21,093 nucleotides of DNA from positions 1 through 21,093 of the forward strand of contig JALSTL010000030.1 of NCBI GenBank assembly GCA_026983755.1, given 5' to 3'. The number at the start of each line of letters is the position of its first letter. Position 1 is the first letter of the stretch. The notes under the pieces were generated by a model, which saw nothing but the letters and a program-made list of their open reading frames with translations, was not told where the DNA came from and searched no databases. A program made the translations under genes and the position numbers. This DNA comes from Melioribacteraceae bacterium (GTDB lineage: Bacteria; Bacteroidota; Ignavibacteria; Ignavibacteriales; Melioribacteraceae). Below, one piece after another: positions 7,375 through 17,777 of the stretch.

Positions 7375-8490
7375 ATGATTTTAAAGTTTATAAAACTTAA
7401 AAATTTTAGATTACACATTGATACTAAAATAGATTTTTCTAAAAATATAAACTATATAATAGGTGGAAACGGACAAGGTAAAACTTCTTTGCTGGAAGCA
7501 ATTTATTACCTTTGTACTACTAAAAATATGAATCAAGTTTCGGATATCGAAGCTTTGAACTTTACGGAAAATTATTTTGAAATTGTCGGTGAATTCAGTA
7601 GTTACTCTAATAATAAAATCAGAGTTTTTTTTGATAGAAATACCAACAAAAAAACTATTTTTATAAATGATAAACAAGTAAATAAAAATTCTTCCGTAAT
7701 TGGAAAATTTCCGGTTGTTGCTCTTTTGCAATCGGATCATGCAATAACACAAGGTTCACCTGCAGAAAGAAGGAGGTTTGTTGATTCGATAATTTCTCAA
7801 TCTAGTGCCACATATCTGAAATTTTTATTGGATTACAATAGAATACTACGCCACAGGTCCTCTCTGCTTTCTAAATTAAAAGAATTTAATTCAAAGGAAT
7901 TATATGACCAATTGGATGTTTGGACGTATTCTCTTGTAAAAACTGGTACTGAAATAATAAAACATCGAAAAGAATTTATTGAAACTTTTAACAACTATAT
8001 TTTAAAACCTTATGAAAATATATTGGGTACAAAAGAAATTCCGAAAATTATTTATAAACCTTTTGAATACACGGATACAGATGATATAAAAAATATTTTT
8101 ATGGAAACTATTAAAAAAAAAGAAAAAGAAGAATTAAAAAGAGCAAGAAATTTGGTTGGTCCGCATAGAGACGATTTTCAATTTTTTATTAACGATTTAT
8201 CGTTAAAAAAATACGGTTCCCAAGGGCAACATAAAACGTTTCAAATTGCTTTAAGATTTAGTCAATTCTTTTATTTGTTAGATAAACTGAACGAAACACC
8301 CGTGTTTTTAATGGACGATGTTTTCGGAGAGTTGGATCTGTTCAGAGTTGAAAAAATAAGTAACTACTTAAACAAAATAGGTCAAGCTTTTATAACACTA
8401 ACGGATTTTTCCAATATAGAAAAACTTAATATAGCACAAAACAATAATTTACTATTGAAAATAAAAAACGGAAAAGTTGTAAATGCCTAA
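7375..8490 (+). CDS. recF: DNA replication and repair protein RecF
   Basis: 371 residues with the full ABC/SMC-like ATPase set: Walker A GGNGQGKTS (30-38), signature SQGQ (282-285), Walker B VFLMDDV (310-316) and D-loop ELD (319-321). LVGPHRDDF just before the signature is also characteristic. RecF, with RecO and RecR, loads RecA at gaps in single-stranded DNA behind stalled forks. The ATG lies 1 base after the dnaN stop codon and the 3' end overlaps dciA by 8 bases, so dnaN, recF and dciA are almost certainly co-transcribed and translationally coupled. Confidence 0.97.
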   Translation: MILKFIKLKNFRLHIDTKIDFSKNINYIIGGNGQGKTSLLEAIYYLCTTKNMNQVSDIEALNFTENYFEIVGEFSSYSNNKIRVFFDRNTNKKTIFINDKQVNKNSSVIGKFPVVALLQSDHAITQGSPAERRRFVDSIISQSSATYLKFLLDYNRILRHRSSLLSKLKEFNSKELYDQLDVWTYSLVKTGTEIIKHRKEFIETFNNYILKPYENILGTKEIPKIIYKPFEYTDTDDIKNIFMETIKKKEKEELKRARNLVGPHRDDFQFFINDLSLKKYGSQGQHKTFQIALRFSQFFYLLDKLNETPVFLMDDVFGELDLFRVEKISNYLNKIGQAFITLTDFSNIEKLNIAQNNNLLLKIKNGKVVNA

Positions 8491-8788
8491 TGAAGAACGT
8501 AACAATAAATTTGTAAGCTTATCCGAAATATTAAACAAAGATAAATCTTTTGCAAAATTAAGAAAAGCCGTTTTACAAAATGATGTTATAAACAAATTTT
8601 ATATTATTTTTCCACATTTAAAAAAAACGGTTAAACCTTTAAATGTTTATAAAAAAACACTCTATTTGGAAGTTGAAAATTCAGTCTTAAAAAACGAATT
8701 ATACTTGCAAAGAAATCTTATAGTAAAAAAAATTAATAACCATTTTAATCATAAAATAATTAACGACATTAAATTTAAAAGTTTCTAA
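8483..8788 (+). CDS. dciA: DUF721 protein, DciA-type helicase operator
   Basis: 101 residues. The segment from about 34 to 101 follows the DUF721 pattern: an aromatic/hydrophobic stretch (INKFYIIFPHLKKTVKP), a strand pair (KKTLYLEVENSVLKNELYLQ), a helix (RNLIVKKINNHF) and the closing KIINDIKFK. DUF721 defines DciA, the ancestral bacterial factor that helps load or activate the replicative helicase DnaB where DnaC or DnaI is absent. This is a short form, essentially the KH-like domain with a brief N-terminus. It overlaps recF by 8 bases and precedes gyrB by 18, the usual position of DUF721 genes. The assignment rests on pattern plus context; the protein is short and diverges quickly. Confidence 0.85.
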   Translation: MPNEERNNKFVSLSEILNKDKSFAKLRKAVLQNDVINKFYIIFPHLKKTVKPLNVYKKTLYLEVENSVLKNELYLQRNLIVKKINNHFNHKIINDIKFKSF

Positions 8789-10759
<1,971 letters not shown>

Positions 10760-10789
10760 AATTTTTAAAACAAAAAAAGAAAAATTAAT

Positions 10790-13228
10790 ATGAGTACTAT
10801 TTTCGAAAAAATTTTACCGGTTGCTCTGGAAGATGAAATGAAATCATCTTACATAGATTATGCAATGTCTGTAATTGTAGCAAGAGCATTACCGGATGTT
10901 AGAGACGGGTTGAAACCCGTACATAGAAGAGTTCTGTATGGAATGCACGAACTGGGTTTGGCTTATAACAGACCATATAAAAAATCTGCAAGAATTGTAG
11001 GTGAAGTTTTAGGTAAATATCATCCGCACGGAGATTCTGCGGTATATGATACAATGGTTAGAATGGTACAGGATTTTTCCTTGCGCTATCCGTTGGTTGA
11101 CGGACAAGGAAATTTCGGTTCGGTAGACGGTGATTCTCCTGCCGCAATGCGTTACACCGAAGCGAGACTAAGAAGAATTTCCGAAGAAATGTTAAGAGAC
11201 CTTGATAAAAATACGGTCGATTTTGTATCTAACTTCGACGATTCACTTCAAGAACCAACAGTGCTTCCGTCGTATATACCGAATCTACTAATAAACGGTG
11301 CAAGCGGTATTGCCGTTGGTATGGCTACAAATATTCCTCCGCACAATCTTGCAGAAGTTATAGACGGATTATTAGCAATGATTGATAATCCTAACATAGA
11401 AGACGAAGAATTAATGAATTATATAGTTGCACCGGATTTCCCTACCGGTGGAATTATCTTTGGATATGAAGGTGTAAAATCCGCTTATCTTACAGGCAGA
11501 GGAAAAATAATTGTAAGAGCAAAAGTTAATGTGGAAGCCCACAAAAACGATAGGGAAAGTATTATAATTACAGAACTTCCTTACCAAGTTAACAAAGCTA
11601 ACCTTATAGAAAAAATAGCCGATTTGGTTAAAGCCGGTAAAGTTAATGATATTTCCAATATTAGAGACGAATCCGATAGAGACGGAATGAGAATAGTAAT
11701 AGAAACAAAAAGAAGTTCTCAACCCGAAGTAATTATCAATCAACTTTTTAAACATTCGCAGCTTCAAGTAACCTTTGGCGTAATTATGCTTGCTTTGGTT
11801 AACGGTCAACCAAAGGTTCTTACCTTAAAACAAACCATGCAACACTTCCTTAAGCACAGAATGGAAATTCTTATACGAAGAACAAAATTTGAACTTGAAG
11901 CGGCAGAAAAAAGAGCTCATATATTAGAGGGTTATATAATTGCTCTTGACAATATTGATGCCGTAATTGAAACGATTAAAAAATCGAAAGACGTTGAAAC
12001 GGCTAAAAATAACTTGATGAAAAAATTCAAGTTAAGCGAAATACAAGCAAAAGCAATTTTAGATATGCGTTTGCAACGATTAACCGGTCTGGAACGTAAA
12101 AAAATTGAACAAGAATATAAAGAAATATTAAAGTTAATTGAAAAATTGACCGGAATACTTAACAATGAAAAAACAAGAAATTTAATTATTAAAAAAGAAC
12201 TTACTGCTGTAAAAGAACGTTACGGAGACGAAAGAAGAACGGAAATAATAAAAGACTATACTGAATTTTCTCTTGAGGATACTATTGCTCAGGAAGATGT
12301 TGTGGTTACAATTTCACACAAAGGTTTTATAAAACGTTTTCCCGTTAGCGGCTACAGAAAGCAAGCTCGCGGAGGAAGAGGCGTTACCGGTGCAGGTACT
12401 AAGGACGAAGACTTTATTGAACACATGTTCGTATCTTCTACACATCATTATATAATGTTCTTTACAGATAAAGGCAAATGCTATTGGAAAAAAGTATATG
12501 AAATTCCCGAAGGTGGAAGAGCCGCCAGAGGTCGTTCTTTACAAAATCTTGTTGAAAAAGATAAAGAAGAAAAAATAACTGCTTTTGTTACGGTAAAAGA
12601 ATTTGTTGATACTAAAAATATAGTTATGGTTACACAAAACGGAACTATTAAGAAAACAATTCTATCGGCTTATTCTAATGTAAGAAAAGGCGGTATAAAT
12701 GCAATTAACATTGCCAAAGGCGATAAACTTATTGAAGTTAAGCTAACCGACGGAAATAACGATATTATTATTGGCACAAGAAAAGGCTTGGCAATACGTT
12801 TTAATGAAAAAGAAGTTAGAGCAATGGGAAGAACCGCTACCGGTGTAAGAGGTATTAAGTTGGCAAAAGATGATATTGTTATTGGGCTTATTGTTGTTAA
12901 ATCTTCATCAACTCTTCTTGTTGTTACCGATAAAGGATTTGGTAAACGCAGCAATATAAACGATTACAGAGTTACCCATAGAGGTGGCAAAGGCGTTATA
13001 ACAATTAAAACCGGCGAGAAGAATGGAAATTTAATTTCTATGAAAGAGATTAATGATAACGATGAACTTGTTATAATTACCAACGGCGGAATGGTTATAA
13101 GACTTGGTGTTAAAAAAATAAGAGTTATGGGTAGAGCTACACAAGGCGTTAAGTTGGTAAACCTTAAAGAAGGCGATTTGATTGCCGATGTTGCCAGAGT
13201 AATTTACGATAATAATTCGGATAAATAA
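10790..13228 (+). CDS. gyrA: DNA gyrase subunit A
   Basis: 812 residues. The N-terminal breakage-reunion domain carries the catalytic tyrosine in RYTEARL (Tyr122). The quinolone-contact region [14 protein letters not shown] keeps Ser83 and Asp87 at the same numbers as E. coli, a quinolone-sensitive arrangement. A coiled-coil and gate region (about 340-490) contains [12 protein letters not shown]. The C-terminal pinwheel begins with the GyrA box QARGGRG (525-531) and its repeating blades (e.g. RGIKLAKDD and [11 protein letters not shown]) follow. The box supports gyrase rather than topoisomerase IV, as does pairing with gyrB. The protein ends without the long acidic tail seen in some gyrases. 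Confidence 0.97.
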   Translation: MSTIFEKILPVALEDEMKSSYIDYAMSVIVARALPDVRDGLKPVHRRVLYGMHELGLAYNRPYKKSARIVGEVLGKYHPHGDSAVYDTMVRMVQDFSLRYPLVDGQGNFGSVDGDSPAAMRYTEARLRRISEEMLRDLDKNTVDFVSNFDDSLQEPTVLPSYIPNLLINGASGIAVGMATNIPPHNLAEVIDGLLAMIDNPNIEDEELMNYIVAPDFPTGGIIFGYEGVKSAYLTGRGKIIVRAKVNVEAHKNDRESIIITELPYQVNKANLIEKIADLVKAGKVNDISNIRDESDRDGMRIVIETKRSSQPEVIINQLFKHSQLQVTFGVIMLALVNGQPKVLTLKQTMQHFLKHRMEILIRRTKFELEAAEKRAHILEGYIIALDNIDAVIETIKKSKDVETAKNNLMKKFKLSEIQAKAILDMRLQRLTGLERKKIEQEYKEILKLIEKLTGILNNEKTRNLIIKKELTAVKERYGDERRTEIIKDYTEFSLEDTIAQEDVVVTISHKGFIKRFPVSGYRKQARGGRGVTGAGTKDEDFIEHMFVSSTHHYIMFFTDKGKCYWKKVYEIPEGGRAARGRSLQNLVEKDKEEKITAFVTVKEFVDTKNIVMVTQNGTIKKTILSAYSNVRKGGINAINIAKGDKLIEVKLTDGNNDIIIGTRKGLAIRFNEKEVRAMGRTATGVRGIKLAKDDIVIGLIVVKSSSTLLVVTDKGFGKRSNINDYRVTHRGGKGVITIKTGEKNGNLISMKEINDNDELVIITNGGMVIRLGVKKIRVMGRATQGVKLVNLKEGDLIADVARVIYDNNSDK

Positions 13229-13271
13229 AATATGGAATAAGATAATTTTTCGATTTGAAAAAGGAAGATAA

Positions 13272-14456
13272 ATGAGCAATAACAAAAATTTAAAAATGGA
13301 ATCAAAATGCGTTCACGCCGGAATTGGAGAATATGAATTCGGTGCCGTGGTTCCTCCTATTTACCAAACCTCTACTTTTAAATTCAAATCCGTTGAACAA
13401 GGCGGTGCTTTATTTAAAGGAGAAGAAAAAGGTTATATCTACACGCGTATGTTAAATCCTACCGTTGAGGCAATGGAAAACGCTGTTGCGGAATTGGAAA
13501 ACGGTTACAAAGCTTTGGGATGTTCAAGCGGAATGGCCGCTATTCACACTGTGTTTACTTCATTGTTAAAAGCCGGGGAACATGTAGTATGTTCCAAATC
13601 GGTTTATGGACCTACAGCAACTTTATTAACTACAATATTTAATAAATTTGATATTGAATCAACATTTGTTAATACATCGGATTCCTCACAAGTATCTGAC
13701 ACGGTAAAAGATAATACGAAAATTATCTATATAGAAACACCCGGAAACCCAACGCTTGAAACATCCGATCTTAAAACAATATCGGAAATAGCACACAATA
13801 ACAATGCTTTGCTTATTGTAGATAATACTTTTATGAGTCCGGCACTTCAACAACCGCTTAATTTAGGGGCAGATATAGTAGTTCATAGTATGACTAAGTT
13901 TTTAAATGGACATGCCGATGTTGTTGCAGGTATAATTGTGGTTAACGATGAAAAAACATATTCGATGTTCAGAAAAACACTTAACCAAACCGGAGGCGTA
14001 ATAGATCCGTTTAATTCTTTTCTTGTTCATAGAGGATTAAAAACATTGGCAATCCGGATGGAAAAGCATAGTAAGAATGCTATGAAAATTGCAGAATATT
14101 TAGAAGCACATCCGAAAGTTGAATGGGTTAGATTCCCCGGATTAAAATCTTTTCCTCAATATGAAATTGCACAAAAACAACACAAAGCACCGGGTGGAAT
14201 GATTTCTTTTGAATTAAAAGGAGGTATTGAAGCCGGAAAAATTTTAATGAATTCCGTTAATCTTTGTCAACTTGCAGTAAGTTTAGGAGGTGTGGAATCC
14301 TTAATTCAACATCCTGCAAGTATGACGCATCTTTCTATGGGAAAAGAAGCCAGAGAATCCGCAGGTATTTCAGACGGACTTGTTCGTTTGTCTGTTGGCA
14401 TTGAAAATACCGATGATCTTATTAATGATTTGGAACAAGCCTTAGATAAAATTTAG
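13272..14456 (+). CDS. PLP-dependent trans-sulfuration enzyme, methionine gamma-lyase-like
   Basis: 394 residues with the Cys/Met metabolism PLP-enzyme fold. The PLP lysine is Lys209 in HSMTKFLNGHADVVAG, the pyridine-ring aspartate is in VDNTFMSP (Asp184), YTRMLNPT contributes the neighbouring-subunit phosphate contact, and SSGMAAI and VYGPT line the cofactor site. The C-terminal half (GGMISFELKGG, NLCQLAVSLGGVESLIQHPASMTH, GLVRLSVGIE) resembles methionine gamma-lyases, which split L-methionine into methanethiol, 2-oxobutyrate and ammonia. The residue equivalent to the conserved Cys116 of Pseudomonas MGL is Pro114, so a cystathionine gamma-lyase or mixed activity is also possible. AAGGA (13261-13265) is a good ribosome-binding site. 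It starts 43 bases after gyrA and ends at a strong terminator, so it may be the last gene of the replication transcript. Confidence 0.88.
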   Translation: MSNNKNLKMESKCVHAGIGEYEFGAVVPPIYQTSTFKFKSVEQGGALFKGEEKGYIYTRMLNPTVEAMENAVAELENGYKALGCSSGMAAIHTVFTSLLKAGEHVVCSKSVYGPTATLLTTIFNKFDIESTFVNTSDSSQVSDTVKDNTKIIYIETPGNPTLETSDLKTISEIAHNNNALLIVDNTFMSPALQQPLNLGADIVVHSMTKFLNGHADVVAGIIVVNDEKTYSMFRKTLNQTGGVIDPFNSFLVHRGLKTLAIRMEKHSKNAMKIAEYLEAHPKVEWVRFPGLKSFPQYEIAQKQHKAPGGMISFELKGGIEAGKILMNSVNLCQLAVSLGGVESLIQHPASMTHLSMGKEARESAGISDGLVRLSVGIENTDDLINDLEQALDKI

Positions 14457-14481
14457 TTTTACTCGCAATTTTGATAATTAT

Positions 14482-14509
14482 ACCCGCACTTAATTTTGCG
14501 GGTTTTTTT
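14482..14509 (+). terminator. Rho-independent terminator after the methionine gamma-lyase-like gene
   Basis: A perfect 7-bp stem, ACCCGCA (14482-14488) with TGCGGGT (14497-14503), encloses an 8-base loop. It is followed at once by a run of seven T (14503-14509). It lies 26 bases after the stop codon of the upstream gene and 43 bases before the protease start. It is the only classic GC-rich intrinsic terminator I see in the window, and it separates the dnaN-to-lyase run from the protease gene. Confidence 0.9.
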
Positions 14510-14551
14510 ATATTCAGGTAGATTTATTAAACGTTAGGGAATGTTTAAGTT

Positions 14552-17401
14552 ATGAAACAAAAAATTATATATGTTTTTTTATTTATAACACCGTTACTTT
14601 TTTCTCAACCTAATATTATTCATAAAAATAACAAATATTATTTCGGAGATAGAATAATCGTAAAGTATAAAAATAATTCGAACATTACATTAAATAAAAT
14701 AACCAATAAATTAACCGAAAAATTTGGTATTACGGTAATAAATAACACCTTCAAAACTCAAGAACATACAACCGCGCAAGCTAAAGAGTTAGCCAAAATA
14801 TTTACGTTAAAATATTCACGTCCGTATAATCCGTTATATGTTATAAAAAAGATAAAAGAAGTGCATGATGTTGAATGGGCCGAACCATTTTATTTATATC
14901 AACCTGCAATAATACCGAACGATCAAAAATTTTTAGATAGTACACAAACAAATTTGTTACAAATTTCCGCAGAAAAAGCTTGGGATATTACTACGGGAAA
15001 CGATACAATAATTATTGCAATTGTTGATACGGGAATTGATTGGGATCACCCCGATTTGGAAAATAATATTTGGATAAATAAAAACGAAATTGCCAATAAC
15101 GGTATAGACGATGATCACAACGGATTTGTTGATGATATTAGAGGTTGGGATTTCGGCGGATTAAACGGAACAAGCGATAATAATCCGAACGAAGATAAAG
15201 CAGACCACGGAACCCATGTTGCCGGAATTGCCGGCGCCGTTACAAATAATTCAATTGGGATTGCATCAATCGGATATAACTGTAAAATTATGGCGGTTAA
15301 AACTTCGCAAAATAACATTCGTCAAAAAAACGGTATAGCCCTTATTGTTTACGGTTATCAAGGAATAATTTATGCCGCCGATAACGGAGCAAAAGTAATA
15401 AACTGTAGTTGGGGCGGTTATGGTTATTCTTCTGCAAATCAAGAAGCTATAAATTATGCCGTTTCAAAAGGTGCTTTGGTAGTTGCTGCCGCCGGTAACG
15501 ATAATAAATCAGACCCGTTTTTCCCCGCCGATTATAACGGTGTACTTTCCGTTGCTTCCGTCAATTCTTCCGACATTCATTCTTCCTTTTCCAATTACGG
15601 AACAAGCGTTGATGTTTCTGCTCCGGGTGAACAAATTTATTCTACTTGGTATAATAATTCTTATACACAACTAACCGGAACTTCAATGGCTTCGCCTTTG
15701 GTTGCCGGATTAGCCGGACTTGTTACAAATGAATTCCCTAATTTTAATCCTTTACAAATTGCCGAACAAATTAGAGTAAATACAGATAAAATAAACAATA
15801 TCAATACTGATTATAATTATTTAATAGGTTCCGGAAGAATTAATGCTTATAAAACTCTTGCAAATAAAAATTCCAAATCGGTTAGAATACTAAATTATTC
15901 TTTTTCCGATAACAACGATAATATTTTTGAATCCGGAGAAGAACTTTCAATAGAAATAAATTTTATTAATTATCTTGCTCAAACCAACAATTTAACCGTT
16001 TCCATTTTACCCCAAAGCAATGATATTACCGTAATTAATGGAAACTATATAGCCGGAAGCCTTGCTACGTTAGAAGAATTTAATAATTCAACAAATAAAT
16101 TCAAAATAAAAATTAACAACAATGCTTCCTATGGAGTAACAGAAAATATTCTTGTCAAATATACAGACGGAGCATATTCCGATTATGAATGGATAACGTT
16201 AGATATAAATCCTACGTATAAAACGCAAAAAGGTAGAAATATTAATTTAACAATTACAAGCAAAGGTTCATTAGGATTTAATGACTTTCCCGATAACTTA
16301 AAAGGAGACGGGTTAATTTTTAAAAACGGAAAAAACCTTCTTTTCGAAGGAGCTTTAATGTACGGAATATCTGAGCAAAAAATTATTAATTCCGCCCGTA
16401 ATTCCAATTCAAGTAGTTCTGATAATGATTTTAATATAATCTTACCTTTCGAATTAAACATACCAGGTTTTTTAGCAGACGAACAAGGCTTAACAATTTT
16501 TGACGATAATAATGCAGGTAATAATTCTTTAAAAATAAAAACTACATTACAGTCTTTTAGCTATAACGATTTTTCTAATGGTAATTTCATAATTCTAAAA
16601 TATGATTTCTACAATAACTCGAACTCAAAAATAGATAATTTTTACGCCGGCATTTATACGGATTTTGATATAGGCGAATACAGCAATAATGATTTTGCCG
16701 CTTACGATTTTAATAATAATTTCGGTTATGTTTATGATAATGAAAAAAATCCCTCTAATCCGGTAATTGCAATTGCTTTGCTAAATAGCGAAAGGTATGG
16801 TTTTTTTGCCATGGATATTGATGGTACTAACGATTCGGTAAGCTCGTATAACGGATTTTCCGATTTGGAAAAATGGAAAACACTTTCTAACGGACTTAAA
16901 TATGTAAATTCAGGACCAAGTGATATTTCCACCGTAACATCTGCCGGACCGTTTACATTAATGCCCGAGAGCAAAATAGAAGTTGCTTTTGCTATTGCCG
17001 GAGGCGATTCGCTAAATGCTTGCATAGAGGCGGTAAATCAAAGTAAGATTAAATACAATTCCGTAATTACACATATTACCAATAGCTCAAACAAACAAAT
17101 TATTTCATATAATTTACAACAAAATTTTCCTAATCCTTTTAATCCCGTAACAACAATAAAATATACAATTGCTAATGTAAAAACGTTGCATACATCATAT
17201 CAACAAGAAACAACTCAACAGGTAGAATTAAAAGTATATGATATACTAGGCAGAGAAGTGGCAACGCTTGTAAACAAAAATCAAAAACCGGGTAATTACC
17301 AAGTTACTTTTAATGCGCAAAATCTGGCCAGCGGAATGTATCTTTACAAATTGAAAACAAATAACCGGATTATCAGCAAAAAAATGTTATTACTAAAATA
17401 G
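14552..17401 (+). CDS. Secreted subtilisin-family (S8) serine protease with T9SS sorting domain
   Basis: 949 residues. A signal peptide (about 1-18, ending LLFS) is followed by a propeptide-like segment (about 28-118) and an S8 catalytic domain (about 135-440). The triad is Asp159 (IVDTGIDWDHPDL), His219 (DHGTHVAG) and Ser378 (GTSMASPLVAG), with oxyanion Asn316 (AAAGN). A calcium-site-like run NNGIDDDHNGFVDD (182-195) fits bacterial subtilases. A beta-rich middle region of unknown role (about 445-850) follows, then a type A sorting domain (about 858-949) with NFPNPFNPVTTIKY, VYDILGREVATLV and a final SGMYLYKL...KKMLLLK. The enzyme is therefore predicted to cross the outer membrane by type IX secretion and act outside the cell or on its surface. 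The substrate cannot be told from sequence. AGGGA lies about 12 bases upstream of the ATG. Confidence 0.93.
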   Translation: MKQKIIYVFLFITPLLFSQPNIIHKNNKYYFGDRIIVKYKNNSNITLNKITNKLTEKFGITVINNTFKTQEHTTAQAKELAKIFTLKYSRPYNPLYVIKKIKEVHDVEWAEPFYLYQPAIIPNDQKFLDSTQTNLLQISAEKAWDITTGNDTIIIAIVDTGIDWDHPDLENNIWINKNEIANNGIDDDHNGFVDDIRGWDFGGLNGTSDNNPNEDKADHGTHVAGIAGAVTNNSIGIASIGYNCKIMAVKTSQNNIRQKNGIALIVYGYQGIIYAADNGAKVINCSWGGYGYSSANQEAINYAVSKGALVVAAAGNDNKSDPFFPADYNGVLSVASVNSSDIHSSFSNYGTSVDVSAPGEQIYSTWYNNSYTQLTGTSMASPLVAGLAGLVTNEFPNFNPLQIAEQIRVNTDKINNINTDYNYLIGSGRINAYKTLANKNSKSVRILNYSFSDNNDNIFESGEELSIEINFINYLAQTNNLTVSILPQSNDITVINGNYIAGSLATLEEFNNSTNKFKIKINNNASYGVTENILVKYTDGAYSDYEWITLDINPTYKTQKGRNINLTITSKGSLGFNDFPDNLKGDGLIFKNGKNLLFEGALMYGISEQKIINSARNSNSSSSDNDFNIILPFELNIPGFLADEQGLTIFDDNNAGNNSLKIKTTLQSFSYNDFSNGNFIILKYDFYNNSNSKIDNFYAGIYTDFDIGEYSNNDFAAYDFNNNFGYVYDNEKNPSNPVIAIALLNSERYGFFAMDIDGTNDSVSSYNGFSDLEKWKTLSNGLKYVNSGPSDISTVTSAGPFTLMPESKIEVAFAIAGGDSLNACIEAVNQSKIKYNSVITHITNSSNKQIISYNLQQNFPNPFNPVTTIKYTIANVKTLHTSYQQETTQQVELKVYDILGREVATLVNKNQKPGNYQVTFNAQNLASGMYLYKLKTNNRIISKKMLLLK

Positions 17402-17777
17402 TGTTAATTTTGTTATAATTTCTAAAGTTAATATCTAATTATTTATATAAATTTTTCAAGAAATATTAAATTTTAATACTTCCAATTATAATGTGAATTA
17501 AAAAAATCCGCAATAAACCCGAATTATGCTATAGAAAAGTAATAGCTCTAAGCTATTTTAATAAAAGCAATTATTCTAATGCAAAGCATTTGAAATGGTT
17601 AAATTAAAAAAGTCTCTTTAACTAATTGCATAATAAAGTTTTATAAACAATTTCTAAATTCCAATGCATAATTTGGGTTAAAAAAAAATAATATAATGCC
17701 ATTTCTTGATTCTTATCAAAACCATAACAATTATTTTTATTATCTTTCAAAAATCTTTTTTAACAATTAGAGAAAGT
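17402..17777. other. Intergenic region between the S8 protease and alaS
   Basis: A 376-base gap. The first 114 bases are very AT-rich, with no GC-rich terminator. Bases 17516-17679 are copy B of the MITE-like repeat. The last 98 bases must contain any promoter of alaS; TATCTTTC at 17741-17748 is near the TAnnTTTG minus-7 box of Bacteroidetes-type promoters but no clear partner is visible. A small palindrome TTGAT-TCTT-ATCAA lies at 17706-17719. No gene is supported. Confidence 0.6.
17516..17679 (+). repeat. MITE-like intergenic repeat, copy B (both terminal inverted repeats intact)
   Basis: The element starts AACCCGAATTATGC (17516-17529) and ends GCATAATTTGGGTT (17666-17679). These are inverted repeats of 14 bases with one mismatch. 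Its reverse complement aligns with copy A (3098-3236) for nearly its whole length. It contains two short hairpins: AATAGCT-CTA-AGCTATT (17541-17557) and AATGC-AAA-GCATT (17578-17590). It encodes no protein. Short length, terminal inverted repeats, AT-richness, intergenic location and two copies all fit a miniature inverted-repeat element mobilised by a transposase elsewhere. A regulatory or transcript-processing repeat is the alternative. Target-site duplications cannot be fixed because the flanks are A/T runs. Confidence 0.82.

Noticed and set aside
11411..11809. 132-codon leftward open frame inside gyrA
   Set aside because: Antisense to well-conserved gyrA sequence, with no domain signature.
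17706..17777. Upstream ATG for alaS at 17706
   Set aside because: The added 24 residues are Ile/Phe-rich spacer translation; AlaRS proteins begin close to the ATG at 17778.
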